Shown here one piece after another: positions 43,362-51,151 of a stretch of DNA of 64,000 nucleotides. The translations under genes and the position numbers were made by a program. The notes under the pieces are model-generated. The model did not search any database and was not told the origin of the DNA. It was given only the letters and a program-made list of their open reading frames with translations. Source of the DNA: Imtechella halotolerans (GTDB lineage Bacteria; Bacteroidota; Bacteroidia; Flavobacteriales; Flavobacteriaceae); NCBI RefSeq assembly GCF_028743515.2, contig NZ_CP117969.2:315001-379000 (forward strand), written 5' to 3'. Position 1 is the stretch's first letter; each line of letters starts with the position of its first letter.

Positions 43362-44489
43362 TTAATCCAAGGGTTTAAAGAAGAATAGTTCATGCTCAGG
43401 CATTAGTTCAGGATGGAAAATATAAATTAAATCCTTTAATATAAGATCAGGTCGCTGGGGAGCTAGTTCAAAATATAAAGAGCCTCCGGTGGCACCTATA
43501 GTTTTATTGTAGGTATAGATATGCTTTTGTTTAAAAGCCGCGAACTCCATGTACATTTTATTAGCTGATTCCATTTGTGTATAATTGGTGAATTGGGATG
43601 GACTAATCCAAAAGTCAGCGTTGATTGCTGTGTCGTACACGCTTTCAATACTAAGGGCAAGACTTCCTGTTCCTTTGGTGTCTTTCCATAAATATTCCGC
43701 GTTCGCATCCTCAATAAATTGCGCCGCCCAGCTTTCACCTGCGGGAAGATACCACACATCTTTATACATTGCCCCACTAAATACTGTCGGCCTTTTAGTC
43801 GCGTTGGCTGCAATTTCCTTTGCCTGTTGGTAATTAGATTTTATTTCGTTAAACAGGGAATCTGCTAAAGATTCTTTTTGAAAGAATGGAGCGAAGAATT
43901 TAATCCACTCTGCTTTACCTAGAGGAGAAGTTTCATTCCAATCTCCATTGTAAACCACTGGAATACCACTTCTTTCAATGGTTTGATATGTTTTATTTTG
44001 GTTATTGATAGAGAACCCAATCACTACCTCAGGTGCCAATTCGAGTAAAATTTCAGTGTTTATCGATTCATTCACCCCTAATTCAGTAATACTTCCATTA
44101 TCAATTCGTTTCCTTGCCGCCTCAGAAGAAATATAACGGGTATCTGGAAATCCTACTAACGTATTTAAAACCCCCAGAGCCTCCAGGGCTGGAATATGAG
44201 TTGTTGAGGTAACAACAAGACGAGAAATGGGTACCGAAATAAAAGCATCATAAGTTTTGTTTTTTGTCGGTGTGGTTCCTTTGGGAGCTAAAAGATAAAC
44301 GAATGGTTTATCGGCCTCAGGCCAAGGATTGCTTACTGTAATATAGGTGAAATCACCTTCCTTTTCAATATTAAATCCATTTGCATACTGAAGCGATATG
44401 GTCTTTTTTTGACCTGTTGATTTGTCTTCTTTTTTAGTTTGACAACTTAGTAAAAGAAAAAAAAGGATGAGATATAAGTATACTTTCAT
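43362..44489 (-). CDS. BtuF/FecB-type substrate-binding lipoprotein
   Basis: The 375-residue protein has a lipoprotein signal (YLILFFLLLSC, Cys at 16) and the helical-backbone binding-protein fold: SRLVVTSTTHIPALEALGVL, then VGFPDTRYISS near 118, TEILLELAPEVVIGFS near 150 and ERSGIPVVYNGDWNETSPLG near 175. Together with the FecCD permease and ATPase and the divergent riboswitch-controlled receptor, vitamin B12 or a related corrinoid is the likely ligand. It directly abuts the permease gene. Slightly longer than E. coli BtuF (266), as is usual in Bacteroidetes. Confidence 0.87.
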   Translation of the reverse strand: MKVYLYLILFFLLLSCQTKKEDKSTGQKKTISLQYANGFNIEKEGDFTYITVSNPWPEADKPFVYLLAPKGTTPTKNKTYDAFISVPISRLVVTSTTHIPALEALGVLNTLVGFPDTRYISSEAARKRIDNGSITELGVNESINTEILLELAPEVVIGFSINNQNKTYQTIERSGIPVVYNGDWNETSPLGKAEWIKFFAPFFQKESLADSLFNEIKSNYQQAKEIAANATKRPTVFSGAMYKDVWYLPAGESWAAQFIEDANAEYLWKDTKGTGSLALSIESVYDTAINADFWISPSQFTNYTQMESANKMYMEFAAFKQKHIYTYNKTIGATGGSLYFELAPQRPDLILKDLIYIFHPELMPEHELFFFKPLD

Positions 44490-44561
44490 AACGGTTTCAA
44501 AAATAAGATTAATAAATCTTTTTAGTATAGAATTAATAAAATGTTTTACTTTCGCAAATGA

Positions 44562-44779
44562 AATATGGTTCAGAATGATGTGATATCATTTTGATTAAAA
44601 GGGAATCAAGTGAGATACTTTTTAGGCAAGATTTTTTCTTTAAAGTATTAATTCTTGAGCTGTTCCCGCAACTGTAAGCTTAGTTTCTAATTGTTAGAAA
44701 TGCTTGTTGCCACCTCATGCCACTGTCGTTTTTTAACGATGGGAAGGCCGCAACTAGACGCAAGCCAGGAGACCTGCCA
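44562..44779 (+). ncRNA. Cobalamin riboswitch
   Basis: The B12-box region is clear: GACGCAAGCCAGGAGACC followed by TGCC (44757-44778), GCCACTG (44719-44725), GGGAAGGC (44741-44748), and the upstream TTCCCGCAACTGTAA (44663-44677), preceded by AAAAGGGAATCAAGTGAGA (44597-44615). The element ends about 80 nt before the receptor start and should repress it when adenosylcobalamin binds. The 5' limit is approximate. Confidence 0.93.
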
Positions 44780-44861
44780 TTTTCAAACAAATGATTGTCA
44801 AACTTTCGGGATAAAAGTTTGCGTATGGAATCCATACTTTTTTCCCATAATTAAACAGTTT

Positions 44862-46742
44862 ATGAACAAAAAAATGTGTTCGTTTGGCGTGTTGGCGCTA
44901 ACGTGTGCGTTGTCTTTTTCGCAACAAAAAGACAAAGAATCCTCAGTAGAAACCTTAGAGGAAGTAGTGGTATCTGATTCGCGATTTGAATTAAAGCGTG
45001 AACATTCTGGAAAAACTGTCATAAAGGTGACCAGAGCTATGTTGGATAATCAACAAGGAAAAACAGTAGCAGAGGTGATTAATACCATCTCTGGTATTGA
45101 AATAGCTGGAAGTCGTAGTAATGCAGGTCAAAATTTAGGGTATTTTGTTCGCGGAGGTAATAATCGTCAGGTGTTGGTTTTAATTGATGGTATTCAAATG
45201 AATGATGCCTCTCAAATTGCATCAGATTTTGATATGCGTTTGCTTTCTTCTGATCAGATTGAATCTATCGAAATTGTAAAAGGTGCCGCGAGTACACTTT
45301 ACGGAAATGGTGCGGCCACAGCCGTAATTAATATTACAACACGGAAGGCTTCTCAAAAGAAAATTTCAGCAATTTTCAGTTCTACAATTGCTAGTAATCA
45401 ATCCCAAGATGATTCGGCATATAATCCTGCTGATTTTAGCAATAGTGCGACCCTTAGTGGGACCTTAGGTGCATTTACCTATTTGGGTGGATTTTCTCAT
45501 CAATTTACTGATGGTCTTTCTGCCTTAAATGTGAATGGTGCGACGGAGAGAGATCCTTTTTCCAGACAGAATGCCCAAGTAAAACTAGGGTATGGTGCGG
45601 GAAAAGCTTTTGAAATGGCTGTTTATGGTAATTGGGACAACTATTATGCTCATTATGATAATAGTTACCCAATGGAAGACGCAGACTTCCTTTCAAGAAG
45701 TAAACAATATAGGGTAGGAGTAGCCCCAAAATTTAACTATCGTATCGGGAGTGTAAATGTGAACGCGGCTTTTACTGAAATCAATCGCGAAATTGAATCA
45801 ACCTATCCTAATTCGTATTATGCAAAAAATCATATAGTTGATGCTTTCAGTAAAAATAAGATTGGAGATCGTTTACATGCGATTGTCGGAGTAAATTATA
45901 AACAAGATTACGCTCGTTTTGCATCAGAACATCAAATACACTACGCCGATCCTTATTTGAATCTTGTGTATGTTTCTGATTTTGGATTGAATTTTAACGG
46001 AGGTGTTCGAAATAATAATCATAGTATATACGGAAGTCATTGGGTATACAATTTAAATCCTTCGTATACATTAGCAACAAATTCAGGATATACTAAGTTC
46101 TTTGGAAGTTATAGTACTTCGTATATAGCACCCACCTTGTACCAATTATATGCTACATGGGGAGGTAACTCTGATTTAAAAGCCGAGGAAAATATCACCA
46201 AAGAAGGAGGTGTTGAGTGGAAGGTTAATAAGAATATTCGTTTAAGTACTCTATATTTTGAGCGACTAGAAAAGAATTTTATAGATTATGTATATACAGA
46301 TCCAGTTACTTACGATGGTGGATACGATAACGTTGATAGGGATTTCAAAGTTAGAGGAGTTGAAGTAGAAGCTGATGCTTCCATTGGGAATAAGTTATCA
46401 ATGTCTGTGAATTATACCTTTACAGAAAAAGATGATGTAGCTGTTTTACGCATTCCAAAACATAAACTTAATAGTTTGGTTGGTTTTAAATGGAATTCAA
46501 AGACCTACACTTCAGTTAGCTACCAGTATAATGCCGAACGTACAGATAGAGATTTTACTACCTATCAAGATGTTACATTGGATGCTTATGGCTTACTTGA
46601 CATTTATGTGAGTCATCAATTGTTATCTAGATTAAAAGTTTTTGCTACAGTTACTAATCTTTTAAATGAAGACTATACAGAAATTTTAGGGTATACAACA
46701 CGTGGTAGAAATGCAAGAATAGGAATGTCGTTACAGTTCTAA
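44862..46742 (+). CDS. btuB: BtuB-like TonB-dependent receptor (vitamin B12)
   Basis: The ATG at 44862 gives 626 residues with a signal peptide (SFGVLALTCALSFSQ). Upstream in-frame ATGs lie inside the riboswitch and are rejected. A TonB-box-like ETLEEVVVSDSRF is followed by the plug (GKTVAEVINTISGIEIAG, GGNNRQVLVLIDGIQMNDAS, IEIVKGAASTLYGNGAATAV) and a barrel ending GRNARIGMSLQF. The size is close to E. coli BtuB (614) and the cobalamin riboswitch fixes the substrate class. It works with the divergent BtuFCD-like operon. Confidence 0.9.
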   Translation: MNKKMCSFGVLALTCALSFSQQKDKESSVETLEEVVVSDSRFELKREHSGKTVIKVTRAMLDNQQGKTVAEVINTISGIEIAGSRSNAGQNLGYFVRGGNNRQVLVLIDGIQMNDASQIASDFDMRLLSSDQIESIEIVKGAASTLYGNGAATAVINITTRKASQKKISAIFSSTIASNQSQDDSAYNPADFSNSATLSGTLGAFTYLGGFSHQFTDGLSALNVNGATERDPFSRQNAQVKLGYGAGKAFEMAVYGNWDNYYAHYDNSYPMEDADFLSRSKQYRVGVAPKFNYRIGSVNVNAAFTEINREIESTYPNSYYAKNHIVDAFSKNKIGDRLHAIVGVNYKQDYARFASEHQIHYADPYLNLVYVSDFGLNFNGGVRNNNHSIYGSHWVYNLNPSYTLATNSGYTKFFGSYSTSYIAPTLYQLYATWGGNSDLKAEENITKEGGVEWKVNKNIRLSTLYFERLEKNFIDYVYTDPVTYDGGYDNVDRDFKVRGVEVEADASIGNKLSMSVNYTFTEKDDVAVLRIPKHKLNSLVGFKWNSKTYTSVSYQYNAERTDRDFTTYQDVTLDAYGLLDIYVSHQLLSRLKVFATVTNLLNEDYTEILGYTTRGRNARIGMSLQF

Positions 46743-46779
46743 AGTTGGTTTGGGATTGAACTGAACTTTATTCCAAATT

Positions 46780-46806
46780 AAAAGTCCCGTGATAAACGGG
46801 ACTTTT
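46780..46806. terminator. Bidirectional intrinsic terminator
   Basis: AAAAGTCCCGT (46780-46790) and ACGGGACTTTT (46796-46806) are exact inverted repeats around GATAA, between the btuB-like gene and the convergent S41 protease gene. Confidence 0.88.
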
Positions 46807-46815
46807 ATAGTTTTA

Positions 46816-48270
46816 TTAAAATTGTTCTCCTGGAAGTATATACATTTCTTTTGTAAAGGGTTTTTCTTTGATTCCCTTTAAGGCTTCAACTGGGGAAATC
46901 ATTTCTTGGCTAAATCTTGCCATACCACTGGTCATATCATCTAGAGCTGCTTTAAGTAAGGGTTCTTCAATATTGCCAAAAGGTTTGATATCACGGAAGT
47001 AATTTCTTTCCAATACCTCAAATTGAGGTATAAATCCTTCTGTATAGTTGCTTTCATTGTTTTTGTTGAATATTTTAAAAACAATTGGCTGCATTGCATA
47101 TTTATGATTCGGATTCACATTACTTTGCATAAATGAAGGAGAGTCGAATAGGGTAATTGAGCCTACATTTTTCCCGTAGGATTGTTCACCTATTGTAATG
47201 ACTTCCATATAGGGTAATAGTCCATTTATAATCATCTCACTAGCAGATGCGGTTCCATCACTCATTAGTACATACAATCGTGTTAATGAAGTTAACCTAT
47301 TTATGGTTACTTTTGTACCAGTAGCATTTCCTGTAGTTTTATCGTAAATGTTGGCCTGATCATAAAAAGGATAAGCGCCATTCTCACTACTATTTTTACT
47401 GTTGAACATAAGCCTTGCAAAATGATCTGTAGTGGTTGCATTACCATAAATCATACTAGCAAGGTACGCCGAGGTTAATACGGATCCACCACCGTTGTAC
47501 CTAAGATCTAAAACAAGTTCTTCAATTCCTTCTGTTTTGAATGTCCCAAACACCTCATTTAATTCATTGTGATAGGAGTTGTTAAAGCTGTTATAAGTGA
47601 GATAACCTATTTTTTTGCCACCATATTCAAATACATTGCTAAAATGAATTGGATTTTCCTGAACTGGACGAATAGCTAAAGTCGAAATACCCCCAGTAGG
47701 TGTAACCGTTTCTCCTGCTACAGTAGCAAATTCTAATTTAATGGTGTTGTTTCTGTAGTAATTATTTACAACAAGATAATTGGAAGTATTAAGTGTTACA
47801 TCATCAAATCGATAGATGATATCTCCGCGTTTCATGCCTGCATCGGCAGCAGGAGAATTTGGAATCACATAGCCTACATAAAGCACAACCTGATTGGTTT
47901 GCCCTACTCTAACTAAATCACCTATTTCAAATCCGTAAGCTTCTCCTTCCCCTCTAAAAGAGCTAAGTAGTGCTTCATAATCATCTACAATCCATGAAAA
48001 TCTATCGGACACATTTCTATCGTATAGAAGGCTATAAAAAAGGTCTTCAGGATCGTTAAATTGTTTAAGGAAATTGGTGTATTGCGAAGGAGTAAAGGCA
48101 TTATCATCTAGATTAGGCACATCTTCCTGCCAGTAGTAGAACTGGTTCATTCCTCTCCAAATAAAATCATGAATAGCTAAATCACTTGAAGGTCTGGTAG
48201 CATCATCATCATTGTCCTTACAACTAAAAATGGTGATTGATAAAAATAAAAGTAGGAAAATCTTTTTCAT
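46816..48270 (-). CDS. S41-family peptidase lipoprotein
   Basis: The 484-residue protein has a lipoprotein signal (IFLLLFLSITIFSC, Cys at 17) and an Asp-rich linker. A PDZ-like segment lies near 110-200 (VVLYVGYVIPNSPAADAGMK RG-type loop). The catalytic domain has the ELVLDLRYNGGGSVLTSAYL block near 250 and the nucleophile region MSDGTASASEMIINGL near 340. It belongs to the C-terminal processing peptidase family, but at the cell surface or periplasm rather than as a classic Prc. The substrate is unknown. Confidence 0.92.
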   Translation of the reverse strand: MKKIFLLLFLSITIFSCKDNDDDATRPSSDLAIHDFIWRGMNQFYYWQEDVPNLDDNAFTPSQYTNFLKQFNDPEDLFYSLLYDRNVSDRFSWIVDDYEALLSSFRGEGEAYGFEIGDLVRVGQTNQVVLYVGYVIPNSPAADAGMKRGDIIYRFDDVTLNTSNYLVVNNYYRNNTIKLEFATVAGETVTPTGGISTLAIRPVQENPIHFSNVFEYGGKKIGYLTYNSFNNSYHNELNEVFGTFKTEGIEELVLDLRYNGGGSVLTSAYLASMIYGNATTTDHFARLMFNSKNSSENGAYPFYDQANIYDKTTGNATGTKVTINRLTSLTRLYVLMSDGTASASEMIINGLLPYMEVITIGEQSYGKNVGSITLFDSPSFMQSNVNPNHKYAMQPIVFKIFNKNNESNYTEGFIPQFEVLERNYFRDIKPFGNIEEPLLKAALDDMTSGMARFSQEMISPVEALKGIKEKPFTKEMYILPGEQF

Positions 48271-48532
48271 GAATTAAAGTGTTGAATTAATGTATAACAA
48301 ACCTTAAAGTTAACGGTTTATTAGGTTATTACGTATGTCCTTATTAAATAGTTTCTTCAAAGAGTTGTTGAGTTAGCAAATATGTTCCAGTGTACGTATT
48401 TGATTTTTTATACCGTATATTGGATATTTCTTTTATTCTATTGTTGTAAATGTATTTACAATATTTTGAAATTAAAATTTTTGTAACAAAATTTATTGTC
48501 ATTCGTCTAGAAGATATAAGCAACCAATACCA

Positions 48533-49042
48533 ATGACTCAAGCAGAGTTTTTACATACTGTAATGCCTTTTAAAGACAAACTTTTTCGGATGGCCAAGAG
48601 ATTATTGGTTTCAACCGAGGAGGCTGAGGATGCGACACAAGAGGTCCTTTTAAAGTTGTGGGATAAAAAGGAGGGGATAGGTAATTACAACAATGTGGAA
48701 GCTTTTGCGATGACAATGACTAAAAATTTCTGTCTTGACAGACTTAAGTCAAAACAAGCAAGTAACTTAACCCTTGTTCATAGTAATTACAAGGATGAAA
48801 AGAGTTCAGTGTATCATCAAGTAGAGGTTGAAGATAGCTTGCAGTGGGTACAACGAATTATGCAAACTCTGCCGGAGCAACAACGAATCATTGTTCAATT
48901 AAGAGATATTGAACAATATGAATTTGATGAAATTGAAAAAATGTTAGACATGAATGCTACAGCCATACGTGTGGCTCTTTCAAGAGCAAGAAAAACAATA
49001 CGTGAGGCTTTGTTAAAAAAACATAGTTATGGAACTAAGTAG
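48533..49042 (+). CDS. ECF-type RNA polymerase sigma factor
   Basis: The 169-residue protein has region 2 (FRMAKRLLVSTEEAEDATQE then VLLKLWD, followed by FAMTMTKNFCLDRLKSKQ) and region 4 (TLPEQQRIIVQLRDIEQYEF then DEIEKMLDMNATAIRVALSR). It lacks regions 1 and 3, as ECF sigma factors do. The next gene overlaps by 14 bp and encodes a membrane protein with a short soluble N-terminal domain, so a sigma/anti-sigma pair is likely. The cluster continues with two DUF4252 proteins. Confidence 0.94.
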   Translation: MTQAEFLHTVMPFKDKLFRMAKRLLVSTEEAEDATQEVLLKLWDKKEGIGNYNNVEAFAMTMTKNFCLDRLKSKQASNLTLVHSNYKDEKSSVYHQVEVEDSLQWVQRIMQTLPEQQRIIVQLRDIEQYEFDEIEKMLDMNATAIRVALSRARKTIREALLKKHSYGTK

Positions 49043-49469
49043 AATAGAAACATTATTGGTAAAGTACTTTGAAGCTGACACAAGTACAGCGGAAGAGCAG
49101 GAACTTCAACATTATTTTTCACAAGAGAATGTGGCGCCACATTTGGAGGAATATCGTTCTATGTTTGCATTCTTTTCCAGAGCCAAAGAAGAGCAGTATA
49201 CCAAGCCCCTTCCATCAAAACCTTCGAGAAAATTTAATACCCTTATTCGGTGGATTTCGGTGGCAGCAGTTGCAGTTTTTGTTTTTGGCATTTATTTTGG
49301 GAACCCATTCAGTACATCGTCTCAATTGTCTGATGAAGAACTGTTGGCCTACCAACAAACCAAGGATGCATTGGAGTTTGTTTCTTTAAAATTAAATAAA
49401 GGTGCACAGTCCATTGAATATCTTGGTGAATTTGAAACTGCTAAAAACAAAATCCTAATCAACAATTAA
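49029..49469 (+). CDS. Anti-sigma-factor-like single-span membrane protein
   Basis: The 146-residue protein has a soluble N-terminal domain (YFEADTSTAEEQELQHYFSQ) of about 65 residues, one membrane helix (WISVAAVAVFVFGIYFG, about 75-91) and a short outer region. The layout and the 14-bp overlap with the sigma gene indicate an anti-sigma role, although no zinc-binding HxxxCxxC motif is present. The EADTSTAEEQEL start is often seen in Bacteroidetes anti-sigma factors. Confidence 0.78.
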   Translation: MELSRIETLLVKYFEADTSTAEEQELQHYFSQENVAPHLEEYRSMFAFFSRAKEEQYTKPLPSKPSRKFNTLIRWISVAAVAVFVFGIYFGNPFSTSSQLSDEELLAYQQTKDALEFVSLKLNKGAQSIEYLGEFETAKNKILINN

Positions 49470-49506
49470 GTAAGAAGTCATGAAAATAAATAATCTATAT
49501 CCTACC

Positions 49507-50046
49507 ATGAAAAAACAGATCGTTTTATTAGTTGCACTTTTGGCCCTACCAATGGCCACTTTTGCTCAGTCAATTTTTGACAAATTTGAAGAGTCTGATA
49601 ATGTTACAACAGTGGTTGTTACTAAAAAGATGTTTGAACTTTTCTCTCGTATTGATGCCGAAGATAAAGAAGCTAAAGAGTTTATGGAACTCACTAAAAG
49701 TCTACATAATCTTAGGGTATTTGTTACCGAAAATAAATCGGTTGCCGCAGACATGAAGTCAACCGTGGATAAGTACCTAAAATCATCAGCAATGGAAGAG
49801 TTAATGAGAGTTAAAGATAAAGATGCTAATGTTAAATTTTATATCCGTCAAGGTAAAGATGCGGATCACGTTAAAGAACTTTTGATGTTTGTTGACGGAA
49901 TTAATGGAACAGCTAAAATGCCTGGAGATAGAAAGGTGGAAACAGTTCTCTTATCCCTGACAGGTGATATTGACCTTAATAAGATCAGTACCCTGACTAA
50001 GAAAATGAATTTACCTTCAGAGCTCGATAAGGCTGGAAACAAATAA
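49507..50046 (+). CDS. DUF4252 family exported protein
   Basis: The preferred ATG at 49507 gives 179 residues and a clean signal peptide (QIVLLVALLALPMATFAQS); an alternative ATG at 49480 adds nine residues. The mature protein is the DUF4252 fold (NVTTVVVTKKMFELFSRIDA, LRVFVTENKSVAADMKSTVD, ELLMFVDGINGTAKM). Function is unknown; the family sits with ECF sigma/anti-sigma genes in Bacteroidetes. It is followed by a hairpin terminator and a second DUF4252 gene. Confidence 0.88.
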   Translation: MKKQIVLLVALLALPMATFAQSIFDKFEESDNVTTVVVTKKMFELFSRIDAEDKEAKEFMELTKSLHNLRVFVTENKSVAADMKSTVDKYLKSSAMEELMRVKDKDANVKFYIRQGKDADHVKELLMFVDGINGTAKMPGDRKVETVLLSLTGDIDLNKISTLTKKMNLPSELDKAGNK

Positions 50047-50054
50047 TTTAATTT

Positions 50055-50085
50055 AAAAACTCCACAGGATACTGTGGAGTTTTTT
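50055..50085 (+). terminator. Intrinsic terminator between the two DUF4252 genes
   Basis: CTCCACAG (50060-50067) and CTGTGGAG (50072-50079) around GATA, extended by A/T pairs and ending in a T-run (50080-50085). It may end the transcript or reduce expression of the second DUF4252 gene. Confidence 0.88.
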
Positions 50086-50107
50086 AACCACTAAAAACAA
50101 TCAAAAA

Positions 50108-50653
50108 ATGGCAACAGTTATCAAGTATGTAACCAAGATGCTACTTCTGGTAGCTTCCCTTCTTTTCTTTTCCTGTACTAGTAGTACTTCCCTTCAAGAA
50201 TACCTAGTAGAGGGTGCACAACGAAGTGATTTTATTTCAGTTGATTTACCAGCAAGTATATTGAAGATTGATCAGGAATCGCTTACAAAGGAGCAAAAGG
50301 AAGCTTATAAATCAGTTAAAAAATTAAATGTTCTTATTCTGCCTTTAAAAGATGATAATCAAGCGGTATACAATGAAGAACGTATGCGCGTTAATGAAAT
50401 TTTAAAAAGTGGAAAGTATCAAGACTTAATGCGCATAAATGATAAGCACATGAAAGGAGTCATTAAGTATTTGGGTACCGATGAAGAAATAGACGAATTG
50501 ATTCTTTTCGGCAGTAGCGACGACAAAGGTTTTGCGTTGGTTCGTGTTTTGGGAAAAGATATGAAACCGGAAAACATGAGTACTCTTATTGAAGCTTTAC
50601 AACGTTCCAATATAGATGAAGCATCCTTAGGAGGTCTTAAACAGTTTTTTTAA
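50108..50653 (+). CDS. DUF4252 family lipoprotein
   Basis: The 181-residue protein has a lipoprotein signal (MLLLVASLLFFSC, Cys near 23) and the same DUF4252 plan as its upstream neighbour (VDLPASILKIDQESLTKEQK, LNVLILPLKDDNQAVYNEER, DELILFGSSDDKGFALVRVL). It differs in sequence enough to be an old duplicate. It is likely the fourth member of the sigma, anti-sigma, DUF4252 cluster, although a terminator at 50055-50085 precedes it. Confidence 0.88.
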   Translation: MATVIKYVTKMLLLVASLLFFSCTSSTSLQEYLVEGAQRSDFISVDLPASILKIDQESLTKEQKEAYKSVKKLNVLILPLKDDNQAVYNEERMRVNEILKSGKYQDLMRINDKHMKGVIKYLGTDEEIDELILFGSSDDKGFALVRVLGKDMKPENMSTLIEALQRSNIDEASLGGLKQFF

Positions 50654-50677
50654 TTAGCTGAATAGCTATATTATGTA

Positions 50678-50708
50678 AACTCTTCAACGTTGTTGAGGAG
50701 TTTTTTTT
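50678..50708 (+). terminator. Intrinsic terminator after the DUF4252 lipoprotein gene
   Basis: AACTCTTCAAC (50678-50688) and GTTGAGGAGTT form a hairpin with a 3-nt loop and one G-T pair, followed by T8. Confidence 0.85.
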
Positions 50709-50805
50709 ATGGTGAAAAGTGACCTATTATAAAAATGTGTGTCTTAATGCTTAGATGATTAAAGTATTCACATCCTATGTTGAAGGATGGTAATAAATAT
50801 ACATC

Positions 50806-50916
50806 ATGTTTACACTAATAGGGAAGGGGTATTTAGAAAGGGCATGGAGGTTGTACCTCTTCCTATTTTATGAAATAGTTTATTATAGATGGAGGCATAG
50901 CCCTACTTTCTATTAA
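50806..50916 (+). CDS. Possible 36-residue small protein with its own terminator
   Basis: An ATG at 50806 opens 36 codons ending in TAA at 50914-50916. The predicted peptide has an aromatic, hydrophobic middle (LYLFLFYEIVYY) flanked by basic residues (GKGYLERAWR and RWRHSPTFY). It sits between two terminators: the stop overlaps the base of the hairpin at 50915-50957. This looks like a separate short transcript. No family is recognised and coding is unproven; an ncRNA is an alternative. Confidence 0.35.
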   Translation: MFTLIGKGYLERAWRLYLFLFYEIVYYRWRHSPTFY

Positions 50917-50957
50917 AGGGGAGACATTATTAGGTTGGTTTCAGTCTCCCCTTTTTT
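50915..50957 (+). terminator. Intrinsic terminator with 18-nt loop
   Basis: AAAGGGGAGAC (50915-50925) and GTCTCCCCTTT (50944-50954) are exact inverted repeats, followed by further T. No recognised gene lies immediately upstream apart from the 36-codon frame. Confidence 0.82.
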
Positions 50958-51086
50958 AATGATAAATATTTAAAGTGTAGTGAGGACCCTTACTGAGTTT
51001 AAGAGCTTACTTTGAGGTTAGACAAAAGGGATTCTCCTACACTTTATATGAGTCAGAATTATACATATCCAAGATGGTTGAAATTT

Positions 51087-51122
51087 AAAAAGCCCCGCTA
51101 GTATTATTTAGCGGGGCTTTTA
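51087..51122. terminator. Intrinsic terminator of the adhesin operon
   Basis: AAAAAGCCCCGCTA (51087-51100) and TAGCGGGGCTTTTT (51109-51122) form a strong bidirectional hairpin downstream of the leftward OmpA-family gene. Confidence 0.9.
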
Positions 51123-51151
51123 GGTATTAAAAAGGTAAATTAAAAACAGTG

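Noticed and set aside
42871-43365. 164-codon open frame opposite the FecCD permease
   Set aside because: It is antisense to a clear membrane protein; low-complexity composition follows the opposite strand.
44691-44861. Upstream extension of the BtuB-like receptor
   Set aside because: It translates the cobalamin riboswitch; the signal peptide begins at 44862.
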